A stretch of DNA of 19,304 bases from Nitrospiraceae bacterium. GTDB taxonomy: Bacteria; Nitrospirota; Nitrospiria; Nitrospirales; Nitrospiraceae. Under the pieces are notes generated by a model. That model was not told the origin of the DNA. It saw only the letters and a program-made list of their open reading frames with translations, and searched no databases. Positions 1-5,792 of this stretch are shown here, piece after piece; position 1 is the stretch's first letter; each line of letters starts with the position of its first letter. A program made the translations under genes and the position numbers. The stretch is from NCBI GenBank assembly GCA_011391455.1, contig JAABQN010000012.1, positions 1 through 19,304 on the forward strand. Direction: 5' to 3'.

Positions 1-488
1 GGTGCACCAAGTTTCTTATGGAACCTGACTAGCCGTACATTCAGCTTATCGATTTCATCAGCCCACGCTTTAACGTCAGCGATGGACACGAACTCAGCTT
101 TAGGTAATATTCGTGTTTCGCGCTTGATTTGAAACAAACGTAATTTCTTTCGTTCTCCAGGTTTGTATCCCCATATGCAATGGGCCACTCGATTTCTCTT
201 AATTCGTAACGACTTCATGTCTTTCGCGATTGCCTTTAACTCGACCTGATCGGTTGGGTCAGTGACCCAGCGCGGGATCAAATGTTGAAATAGCTCAACC
301 TTTGACACGGCACTCAGGTCCCAAGTAAGCAGTCGTGCGACTTTAGGATCTTTGATACCCCAAATGTGCCATATGACGCTCTGCACGTAGAGCTCTGTGA
401 AATTCCAGCGAACAACCAGCTGACCAATTGGCTTGTGGTATCCGGACGGAATATTGCGTGGGTGCTTTGCTTTGAACCAAGAAGCCAT
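1..488 (-). CDS. HEPN-like hypothetical protein, 3' end cut by window edge
   Basis: An open frame runs from an ATG at 486-488 (reverse strand) to the left edge without a stop, giving 162 visible residues. AGGA lies about 6 nt upstream of the ATG and supports this start. The protein begins MASWFKAKHPRNIP, is rich in Trp and basic residues, and contains R98-N99-x-x-x-H103 within KRNRVAHCIWGY. RNxxxH followed by an aromatic residue is the signature of HEPN-fold ribonucleases and HEPN-like proteins of toxin and defence systems. The fold assignment rests on this motif and on helix-like flanking sequence only. The gene is visibly more AT-rich than the central operons and is transcribed against them, which suggests an acquired accessory gene. 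Any partner gene would lie beyond the left edge. Alternative: a non-catalytic hypothetical protein that matches the motif by chance. Confidence 0.7.
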   Translation of the reverse strand, partial: MASWFKAKHPRNIPSGYHKPIGQLVVRWNFTELYVQSVIWHIWGIKDPKVARLLTWDLSAVSKVELFQHLIPRWVTDPTDQVELKAIAKDMKSLRIKRNRVAHCIWGYKPGERKKLRLFQIKRETRILPKAEFVSIADVKAWADEIDKLNVRLVRFHKKLGA

Positions 489-639
489 TGGGGTCCTAAC
501 TTTAAATAGACCGATCCGCGTAAGATGTGGAGATCTGGCTTTCTGTCCGTATAACACACCTTGGAATGTCTTGCCGAAGGCCTGTTAAACCCTTTACTCC
601 CAATTGGTTACTGCCCGTCCTGTGGTTTATCACGGCATC

Positions 640-657
640 TTATGCGGATCAGCATAA
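640..657. repeat. Perfect inverted repeat TTATGC-N6-GCATAA
   Basis: Six-base arms TTATGC and GCATAA flank the spacer GGATCA. Arms of this size and spacing resemble tyrosine-recombinase core sites, and a second related sequence (CGTATAACAC) lies about 100 bp upstream. No integrase gene is visible in the window, so the att-site reading is speculative; an operator is the alternative. Confidence 0.35.
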
Positions 658-769
658 CACCACCTCCGTGAATAGGGTCAAGCCCGTCTACCGCACCACG
701 AACACCTGACAGCCTGCGGTTGAGCACATGATGATAGATAATCCTTCTTTCGAAACCTCTTAATCCATA

Positions 770-868
770 TTCAAGGGAGTGGCCAAGGTTGCCCTCAACT
801 GCGCGCATCGAACGAGCACATTCTGATCGTGCGCGTTCTGCGAGCAAAGAGGGCACCTGGCCGCTCCC
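770..868 (-). repeat. Element A copy 3 (inverted, end-less)
   Basis: Read on the reverse strand, this matches the interior of the element at 13211-13461 almost base for base. It shares GTGCTCGTTCGATGCGCGCA, the adjacent GAATGTGCTCG, and a flanking AAGGGAG arm. The AGGATGCTGAAAAAG terminus is not recognisable beyond about 870, so the copy is truncated or decayed. It lies directly upstream of the sigma-54 activator gene. Confidence 0.75.
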
Positions 869-918
869 TCCTCCCCCCTCTTGAGCCCTGACTGTTTGTT
901 GCGCCATACTGCCCTCCC

Positions 919-3513
919 ATGGAAACGCATCCCGCATCTCCCTGCGAAACTCTTTCCGAGCGGTACCAGGCTCTGCTGGAGGTTGCGGAGGCGATTTCCG
1001 TACACCGCGATCTCCACGTACTCTTTCGAGACCTCGCCCAGCGTTTGCCTCGGGTCGTCCATGTGAATTTTGTCTCCCTGTCTTTACACGATCCTGTCCG
1101 AAACACGATGCGGTTGCACGCCATTCAGGCGAACGTGCCGGCCGATCTCGTGGGCGGCCATGAGGGGCCGGTCGAAGAGAGTCCCGCCGGATTGGTCTGG
1201 CAGACGCAGGAATCCGTCATCGTGCCGGATCTTGCTGAAGAACGTCGTTGGCCGAAGGTCACTCAACGCATGAGTGAGGACGGCGTGAACTCGTTTTGCG
1301 TCGTTCCCCTGACGACGGCGGTGCGGCGGCTGGGCGCCATGGGGTTTTTGAGTTTACAGAAAGAAGCCTATGGTGAAACGGACCTGGAGTTTCTCCAGCA
1401 AGTCGCCAAACAAATCGCGGTGGCGGTGGACAATGTCCTCCATCATCAAGACCTGACTCACGATCACGACCGGTTACGGCTTCTCCTCGAGGTGTCCGAA
1501 GCCATCGTGTCGCACCGCGACCTATCCGCGCTTTTTCGGGATCTCGCGCAGCGCCTCCCGACAGTCGCTCCGTTCGACTTTATCGGCCTGATCCTCCACG
1601 ATCCCACAAAGAACGTGATGAAGGTCCACGTATTGGAAACCGCAGCCACGCATCATCTCAATACCAGACTGGATGGATTGGAGCTTCCAATCGAGGAGTC
1701 TTCCAGCGGCTGGGTCTGGACCCACCAGCAACCCTTGATCATTCCGTCTCTCGACGAGGAAACTCGATTTTCTATGGGGATGGCAGCCCTCAAAGACATC
1801 GGCGTCCAGTCCGTCTGCCTGTTTCCCTTGACGACCGCCATGCGACGTCTTGGTGCGATCGGGTTCGGGAGTCTCGAACCCCGTGCATTTGGAGACCAGA
1901 ACCTTGGACTGCTCGGTCAGGTGACGAAACAGGTGGCAGTGGCCGTGGACAATGTGCTCAATTTTGCTGGCACGGAAGCCGCGCAGCAGTCTCTAGCTCG
2001 AGAGCGAGATCGGCTCAGCTTGGTGCTGGAGATCAACAACGCCGTCGTGTCGCACCTCGAATTGAGAGCACTCTTGAAAGCGATCTCTGCCTGCCTCGGT
2101 CGTGTCATCCCGCACGATTTCGCGTCGTTTTGTCTCTATGATCCCGCGACGCGCCAGTTGCGGGCTCATGCACTCGACTTCCCCGGCAATCAAGACTTTG
2201 TCGAGTCGGGAGATCCTATTCCGTTGGAAGGAACTCCGGAAGGGTTGGCGTTTACGACTCAGCAGACCGTTCGTGTCAGACGTCTCAGCCTCACGGAGTT
2301 TCCTGCGGAGATCATGAAACGGGCCGAGGCCGAAGGCCTGAAATCGGGATGCGCGGTCCCCCTAATCTTGCACGGGCGAGCACTCGGCACCTTGAGCGTC
2401 GTCAGCATGCAGGAGGATGCGTTCACCGACGACGATGCGAAATTGTTCAGTCGGATCGGCGCCCAGGTCGCGCTCGCCGCTGCGAATTCGATGGCTTATC
2501 AAGAGATTTCATCGCTGAGGGACAAGCTGGCAAAGGAAAAGCTGTACCTCGAAGAAGAGATCCAGGCCGCGTACAACTTCGAGGAAATCGTCGGGGACAG
2601 CCGGGCTCTCAAGCTGGTTCTCAAAGAGGTCAAGACTGTGGCCGCGACTGATTCGACGGTCCTGATCTTGGGCGAGACAGGGAGCGGAAAAGAACTGGTT
2701 GCGCGGGCACTCCACAATGGCAGCACGAGGCGGGAGCGAACGCTCGTGAAGCTGAATTGCGCCGCGATTCCGACGGGATTGCTGGAAAGCGAACTCTTCG
2801 GACATGAAAAAGGCGCATTCACCGGCGCGATTGCCACCAAGGTCGGCCGATTTGAATTGGCCGATCGCGGGACGATCTTTCTCGACGAGGTGGGAGAAAT
2901 TCCGCTGGAGTTACAAGTGAAGTTACTCCGTGTCCTCCAGGAACAGGAGTTCGAACGATTGGGGAGCACCAGGACGATTCGCGTCAATGTTCGCATACTT
3001 GCCGCAACCAACCGCGATCTTGGCCAAATGGTGGAGGAGCAGAAGTTTCGCAGCGACCTCTATTACCGGCTCAAGGTTTTTCCGATCACGGTGCCCCCTC
3101 TGCGTGAGCGTCCGGAAGATATTCCCTTGCTCGTCCGGCACTTTGCTCAGAAATTCGCCCTGCGGATGAAGAAACGCATCGAGACAATCCCGTCGGAAGC
3201 CATGAAAGCTCTCCAGGCCTATCACTGGCCCGGTAACGTGCGGGAGCTGGAGAATTTCATCGAGCGAGCAGTGATTCTTACCCAGGGACAGGATCTGTTC
3301 GTGTCGCTCGCAGAATTGAAGCGAACGCCGGGTCACGTCACGAACTCCGGAACTACGACACTTGAACAAGCCGAACGCGAACACATTCTCAAGGCCCTTC
3401 GCGAGTCGGATTGGATCATCGGTGGTCCTGTCGGGGCTGCTGCCAAGCTTGGGATGAAGCGAACGACTCTCCAATCAAAAATGCAGAAGCTCAACATTTC
3501 ACGACCACGGTAG
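919..3513 (+). CDS. Triple-GAF sigma-54-dependent transcriptional activator (FhlA/NorR-like)
   Basis: This 864-aa bacterial enhancer-binding protein drives open-complex formation by sigma-54 RNA polymerase in response to a signal sensed by its N-terminus. Three tandem GAF domains begin near residues 14, 184 and 364; the first two share an 'EAI..HRDL..LFRDLAQRLP' block and look like a duplication. The AAA+ domain starts near residue 552 and is complete: Walker A GETGSGKE (585-592), the sigma-54-contacting GAFTGA loop (632-637), Walker B with D656-E657, an RSDLYYRL arginine-finger segment and WPGNVREL from W770. A Fis-type helix-turn-helix fills about 824-860. No receiver domain is present, so small-molecule or redox sensing by GAF is more likely than phosphorelay. 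The ATG is fixed by an in-frame TGA at 889, though no clear Shine-Dalgarno precedes it. Its likely targets are the two sigma-54-type promoters downstream (inference). The ligand is unknown. Confidence 0.96.
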   Translation: METHPASPCETLSERYQALLEVAEAISVHRDLHVLFRDLAQRLPRVVHVNFVSLSLHDPVRNTMRLHAIQANVPADLVGGHEGPVEESPAGLVWQTQESVIVPDLAEERRWPKVTQRMSEDGVNSFCVVPLTTAVRRLGAMGFLSLQKEAYGETDLEFLQQVAKQIAVAVDNVLHHQDLTHDHDRLRLLLEVSEAIVSHRDLSALFRDLAQRLPTVAPFDFIGLILHDPTKNVMKVHVLETAATHHLNTRLDGLELPIEESSSGWVWTHQQPLIIPSLDEETRFSMGMAALKDIGVQSVCLFPLTTAMRRLGAIGFGSLEPRAFGDQNLGLLGQVTKQVAVAVDNVLNFAGTEAAQQSLARERDRLSLVLEINNAVVSHLELRALLKAISACLGRVIPHDFASFCLYDPATRQLRAHALDFPGNQDFVESGDPIPLEGTPEGLAFTTQQTVRVRRLSLTEFPAEIMKRAEAEGLKSGCAVPLILHGRALGTLSVVSMQEDAFTDDDAKLFSRIGAQVALAAANSMAYQEISSLRDKLAKEKLYLEEEIQAAYNFEEIVGDSRALKLVLKEVKTVAATDSTVLILGETGSGKELVARALHNGSTRRERTLVKLNCAAIPTGLLESELFGHEKGAFTGAIATKVGRFELADRGTIFLDEVGEIPLELQVKLLRVLQEQEFERLGSTRTIRVNVRILAATNRDLGQMVEEQKFRSDLYYRLKVFPITVPPLRERPEDIPLLVRHFAQKFALRMKKRIETIPSEAMKALQAYHWPGNVRELENFIERAVILTQGQDLFVSLAELKRTPGHVTNSGTTTLEQAEREHILKALRESDWIIGGPVGAAAKLGMKRTTLQSKMQKLNISRPR

Positions 3514-3547
3514 GAGTCCGTCCGAATCATGCCGTTCTACTGCGGCA

Positions 3548-3573
3548 AACGATCTGCAGGCATCTGCATCGTT
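3548..3573 (+). terminator. Weak hairpin after the activator gene
   Basis: AACGAT and ATCGTT arms extend after a two-base bulge by GCA/TGC around a six-base loop. No U-tract follows directly, so this may be a weak or Rho-assisted terminator, or only a chance hairpin. Confidence 0.3.
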
Positions 3574-3710
3574 CTCGGCCCGAAACAATCCTTACCGTAT
3601 TACAGCGAATATGCTTCCGGTTTTTTTGAGCCTGCAGCCTCGCATCTGTCAGTATCTCCTTTGCCTCGTAACGAAGGATGACTCGGACAGACTCCTAGCC
3701 CCGCCGATCA

Positions 3711-3739
3711 TTCGGCATCTGCCGGAATATCGGCAGATC
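3711..3739. promoter_or_regulatory. Candidate upstream activator site, copy 1
   Basis: It begins TTCGGCAT and contains a perfect dyad, ATCTGCCG-GAATAT-CGGCAGAT (3717-3738). Over 28 bases it matches the sequence at 5161 in 24 positions. Its centre lies about 115 bp upstream of the -24 element, a normal enhancer distance for sigma-54 activators. Binding by the adjacent activator is inferred. Confidence 0.65.
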
Positions 3740-3804
3740 ATTCTCGGCACCCCTCTTTTTCGCGACAGACATTCCCGAACAGAACCGCTCAATCCCCTCT
3801 AATG

Positions 3805-3817
3805 TCAATGACATTGA
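3805..3817. promoter_or_regulatory. Perfect palindrome TCAATGACATTGA
   Basis: A 13-bp perfect dyad lies 25 bp upstream of the -24 element of the first sigma-54-type promoter. It has no counterpart in the second regulatory region, so it may bind a second regulator specific to the zinc-ribbon gene. Its function is unknown. Confidence 0.4.
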
Positions 3818-3842
3818 TGATCCAAGCCGGGCGAGATCCTGC

Positions 3843-3857
3843 TGGAACGCGAGTTGC
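3843..3857 (+). promoter_or_regulatory. Sigma-54 (-24/-12) promoter of zinc-ribbon gene
   Basis: TGGAACGCGAGTTGC matches the consensus TGGCACG-N4-TTGC at all positions but one, with the required GG-N10-GC spacing. Transcription should start near 3869, leaving a leader of about 48 nt before the ATG at 3917. The flanking bases (GCTGGAACG, CATTAG) recur at the second promoter at 5279. Confidence 0.75.
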
Positions 3858-3916
3858 CATTAGACCTCGTTAGAAATGGTGTGAGGTAAACCGGTGGATC
3901 GCTGAGGGAGGCAACG

Positions 3917-4198
3917 ATGGGAACGGCTCTGGCGGTGACACAACAGCAATCGATTGAAGCTGCGACTCGAGGTTGGGCAAGAACCCATAGCACGGATCAT
4001 TGTCCGCGCTGCAGCGGACTCATGGTCGCCGAGTGGTGCGAGGATCTGTCGGACTACCGCGCTCAGCGCTGCCTGCAATGTGGCGAGGTCATCGATCCGG
4101 TTATCCTACGCAATCGAGGAGCACAGCAAAGAAACGGAGATCGGTTTCTTCTCCCCGTCGAGGTGGGTGCCGAGACTTCGCACGGCACCTCCCGCTGA
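3917..4198 (+). CDS. Small zinc-ribbon protein, sigma-54 controlled
   Basis: A 93-aa soluble protein preceded by a strong GGGAGG ribosome-binding site (3906-3911). Two cysteine pairs, CPRC (29-32) and CLQC (52-55), form a rubredoxin-knuckle or zinc-ribbon arrangement with a 19-residue insert containing an EWCEDL segment. They are followed by the conserved-looking GEVIDPVILRNR. I recall similar short proteins in Nitrospira annotated only as hypothetical. There is no signal peptide or membrane segment, so it is probably cytoplasmic. The ribbon could bind nucleic acid, bind a protein, or serve as a metal sensor. It has its own sigma-54-type promoter upstream and a hairpin terminator immediately after, so it is probably transcribed mostly alone. 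The C-terminal tail after residue 70 is low in structure signals. Biochemical function is unknown. Confidence 0.85.
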   Translation: MGTALAVTQQQSIEAATRGWARTHSTDHCPRCSGLMVAEWCEDLSDYRAQRCLQCGEVIDPVILRNRGAQQRNGDRFLLPVEVGAETSHGTSR

Positions 4199-4202
4199 GG
4201 TA

Positions 4203-4237
4203 GATAGGCCCCTCTCTACACCCCGGAGGGGCCTGTC
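4203..4237 (+). terminator. Strong GC-rich hairpin
   Basis: GATAGGCCCCTC pairs with GAGGGGCCTGTC: 12 pairs including one G-U, with an 11-base loop. It starts 4 bases after the zinc-ribbon stop codon. There is no U-run, so termination may be partial and could let some transcription reach the next two genes. Confidence 0.7.
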
Positions 4238-4305
4238 TGCTCGGTGAGCCACAGAGACGGGTGACAAGAATACATTGGATTGTCAGCGGTGATGAGGAGG
4301 ACAGC

Positions 4306-4455
4306 ATGGACCAGATGATCTTAGCGGTACTGGCAATAGGGTCGCTCTGTTGGGGCCTACATGCTATGCCAAGGAAAATGATGAAGGCACGTGTGCACTT
4401 TGCCCAGGGTGTATCGCTGCATCGCTCGATTCTACACAGGAGGGTTTGGCCATGA
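4306..4455 (+). CDS. 49-aa single-span membrane peptide
   Basis: The start at ATG 4306 follows a perfect GAGGAGG site about 5-6 nt upstream. The peptide has a hydrophobic segment at about residues 4-20 (MILAVLAIGSLCWGL) and then a strongly basic tail with four His residues and many Arg. The topology is therefore probably N-out with a cytoplasmic tail. Its TGA overlaps the ATG of the next gene (ATGA), so the two are very likely translationally coupled and work together. No family recognised. Because it is short, coding status rests on the ribosome-binding site and the coupling. Confidence 0.6.
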   Translation: MDQMILAVLAIGSLCWGLHAMPRKMMKARVHFAQGVSLHRSILHRRVWP

Positions 4456-5039
4456 TGAAACACGTGACAGGAATAGGCGCGACGGGGCTCATGCTTCTTG
4501 CCGTACTGTCCCACCCCGGCGTCGCCGTGGCACATGGAGGCGTGAGCGGAGAAGATGACCCGTGCCTGCGCCAGGTCGGGGAGAGGGTTGTACATTTCAA
4601 CGCCTATCAGCCGCAATACCAATTGAAAGATCAGTACTGCACGGACATTCCCCAGGAAGGCGACACCGTTCTAGTCGTCGACCTTGTGGACCCGGCGCTG
4701 CGCAACGAACCGATTGGGATGCGGGTCATGAAGGGGAACGGGAGTACCGAGGCAGAGGATCAGATTGTGGCAGATATTCGTCCGAGCACCCACCAGGATG
4801 GAGTATTGAGAGGCGAAGTCAGGCTGGACGAGGGCCTGTACACGGTCACCATTGCGTCGGATAAGCAAAATCTGATGCGGCGCCCGCAGTATCTCTTGCG
4901 AGTCCACATGACTGATTATCAGAAGCTGGTCCGCACCGTGGCCGTCCCGCTGCTGGGCCTACTGCTCGTAGCCTGGCTCGGGTACAAGCTCATACGATCG
5001 ACATGGCTGCGGAATTGGTGGACTGTTCTCCGTTCCTAG
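4452..5039 (+). CDS. Secreted, C-terminally membrane-anchored periplasmic protein
   Basis: 195 aa starting at ATG 4452 behind AGGAGG; the frame extends further upstream but has no ribosome-binding site there. A clear signal peptide (residues 1-27, ending AVA) is followed by H28-G-G, so cleavage would leave a histidine at the mature N-terminus. The periplasmic domain has C38 and C63, which could form a disulfide, H48, and a beta-rich pattern ending in a 'GLYTVTI...YLLRVHM' strand set. A single hydrophobic span lies at about residues 166-183, followed by a short basic Trp-rich cytoplasmic tail. An exposed N-terminal His is typical of copper-brace proteins such as CopC, LPMO and PmoB, but the family here is not recognised and copper binding is inference. 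It is coupled to the 49-aa peptide and lies between two sigma-54-controlled genes. Confidence 0.85.
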   Translation: MMKHVTGIGATGLMLLAVLSHPGVAVAHGGVSGEDDPCLRQVGERVVHFNAYQPQYQLKDQYCTDIPQEGDTVLVVDLVDPALRNEPIGMRVMKGNGSTEAEDQIVADIRPSTHQDGVLRGEVRLDEGLYTVTIASDKQNLMRRPQYLLRVHMTDYQKLVRTVAVPLLGLLLVAWLGYKLIRSTWLRNWWTVLRS

Positions 5040-5040
5040 G

Positions 5041-5077
5041 ATGCCAGGCGCCCCGCGAGGAAAAGTAACGGGGGCAT
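5041..5077 (+). terminator. Imperfect hairpin after the anchored protein
   Basis: ATGCC and CCCCG on the left pair with CGGGGGCAT on the right, with a bulge. It starts 2 bases after the stop codon. No U-tract follows, so it is a weak candidate. Confidence 0.35.
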
Positions 5078-5160
5078 TCTGAGTTGTTGCTGGCGGCATA
5101 TCGAATCGAGGGTCAGAAAAGAATTGTGGTTTGTGGTCGACAGTATTCTATTACTGCCTC

Positions 5161-5189
5161 TTCGGCATGTGTCGGGATATCGGCATATA
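5161..5189. promoter_or_regulatory. Candidate upstream activator site, copy 2
   Basis: TTCGGCAT followed by TGTCG-GGATAT-CGGCA aligns with the element at 3711 in 24 of 28 positions. It lies about 100 bp upstream of the second sigma-54-like promoter. Conservation of two such sites flanking an activator's neighbourhood supports a shared regulator. Confidence 0.65.
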
Positions 5190-5278
5190 TCGCCGCCGGT
5201 TAGCCCATCGAATGGACTGTACGTTAAGCGTTCATCGTTCGTTCAGGTAGATTAGATGGCATAGCCGATTGGTGTTGC

Positions 5279-5293
5279 TGGAACGGGCCTTTC
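5279..5293 (+). promoter_or_regulatory. Sigma-54-like promoter of the STAS gene
   Basis: TGGAACGGGCCTTTC keeps the -24 GG and the spacing, but has TC in place of the -12 GC. The wider block GCTGGAACG...CCATTAG is nearly the same as at the first promoter (3841 onward), which supports common function despite the weaker -12. The start of transcription is predicted near 5305. Confidence 0.55.
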
Positions 5294-5322
5294 CCATTAG
5301 TCTGGAGCAGGGAACACGCGAG

Positions 5323-5628
5323 ATGCTGAAGATCACTGGACAGAAAAATACCGCGCCGGCCTCCATGTCGATCATCCTTGAAGGGAAGATCGCAGGTCCT
5401 TGGGTAGAGGAACTCAAGTCCTATTGGCGTCAGCTCTCTGGAAACCAACAGAGCGACGCGGTGATCGACCTAACCGGCGTGACGTACATCGATGCCGACG
5501 GCAAGGCGCTGTTGACCAAGCTGTGGAAACAGGGCGCAGAACTTAGAGCGACTGGTTGTTTGACCAGGTGCGTTGTCGAAGATATCACGGGGTCTGGTCG
5601 AGGGGACTCATTGAACATTCAACATTAA
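5323..5628 (+). CDS. Stand-alone STAS-domain protein
   Basis: A 101-aa single-domain STAS protein of the anti-sigma-factor-antagonist fold. The core 'AVIDLTGVTYIDADGKALLTKL' region aligns with the SpoIIAA phosphorylation loop, but the usual Ser pair (D-S-S-G) is Ala-Asp (I-D-A-D-G), so the classical phospho-switch is absent or mimicked by Asp. A 'CLTRC' motif follows at about residues 79-83. ATG 5323 is chosen because the longer frame from TTG 5269 would overlap the promoter; a GGAG/AGGG region precedes it. There is no neighbouring anti-sigma kinase. A terminator separates it from the RND genes, so its location beside the pump may be regulatory coincidence or a functional link. The partner is unknown. 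Confidence 0.85.
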   Translation: MLKITGQKNTAPASMSIILEGKIAGPWVEELKSYWRQLSGNQQSDAVIDLTGVTYIDADGKALLTKLWKQGAELRATGCLTRCVVEDITGSGRGDSLNIQH

Positions 5629-5641
5629 CCATTGAGCATTA

Positions 5642-5680
5642 CGGCTCTTGTCGCTTCCAGCGCAAGAGCCGATGCTGTTT
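5642..5680 (+). terminator. Intrinsic terminator between STAS gene and RND operon
   Basis: CGGCTCTTG and CAAGAGCCG form a 9-bp perfect stem with an inner CGC/GCG extension, followed after 6 bases by TTTT. It lies 14 bases after the STAS stop codon. Confidence 0.75.
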
Positions 5681-5701
5681 TCGACCTTTCCGGCCATGGG
5701 C

Positions 5702-5731
5702 TTGCTGCCGTCTCGCCCCCACCGGTAGAAT
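5702..5731 (+). promoter_or_regulatory. Sigma-70-like promoter for the RND operon
   Basis: TTGCTG and TAGAAT are separated by 18 bp, placed between the terminator and the adaptor gene. The match is moderate (4/6 and 5/6). No copy of the CGGCA dyad is present here, so the pump operon seems outside the sigma-54 regulon. Confidence 0.4.
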
Positions 5732-5792
5732 GTAGAGTTCGACGTGCGATATGAAGGATCGACGAGGACAAGGAACTACGGAGTAGATTGCT

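Larger units (their letters stand above)
489..918. other. Gene-free stretch with repeat remnant and att-like palindrome
   Basis: No convincing gene lies here. Short open frames on both strands lack ribosome-binding sites and recognisable domains. The stretch holds a perfect inverted repeat (640-657), two related 15-bp direct repeats at 548-562 and 651-665 (CGTATAACACACCTT and AGCATAACACCACCT), and an inverted, degraded copy of element A (about 770-868). The rest should contain the promoters of the flanking divergent genes, but I see no strong -35/-10 pair. Confidence 0.6.
3514..3916. other. Long regulatory intergenic region
   Basis: No gene is supported across these 403 bases. They contain a possible weak terminator hairpin (3548-3573), a T7 tract near 3620-3627, a dyad activator-site candidate (3711-3739), a 13-bp palindrome (3805-3817) and a sigma-54-type promoter (3843-3857). 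The length and content fit an enhancer-dependent promoter region for the zinc-ribbon gene. Confidence 0.7.

Noticed and set aside
527..709. 60-aa open frame in the left gene-free region
   Set aside because: No ribosome-binding site, no recognisable domain, and it runs across the palindrome region.
2923..3474. 183-aa open frame on the minus strand
   Set aside because: Antisense to the AAA+ domain of the sigma-54 activator; low-complexity shadow without family features.
4350..4451. N-terminal extension of the anchored protein with CxxC residues
   Set aside because: It would need a TTG start without a ribosome-binding site and would bury the clear signal peptide; ATG 4452 follows AGGAGG.
5256..5271. 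TGGCAT as a possible -24 box for the STAS gene
   Set aside because: The downstream TTGG is one base too far for the fixed sigma-54 spacing and lacks the -12 GC; the site at 5279 matches the first promoter in context.
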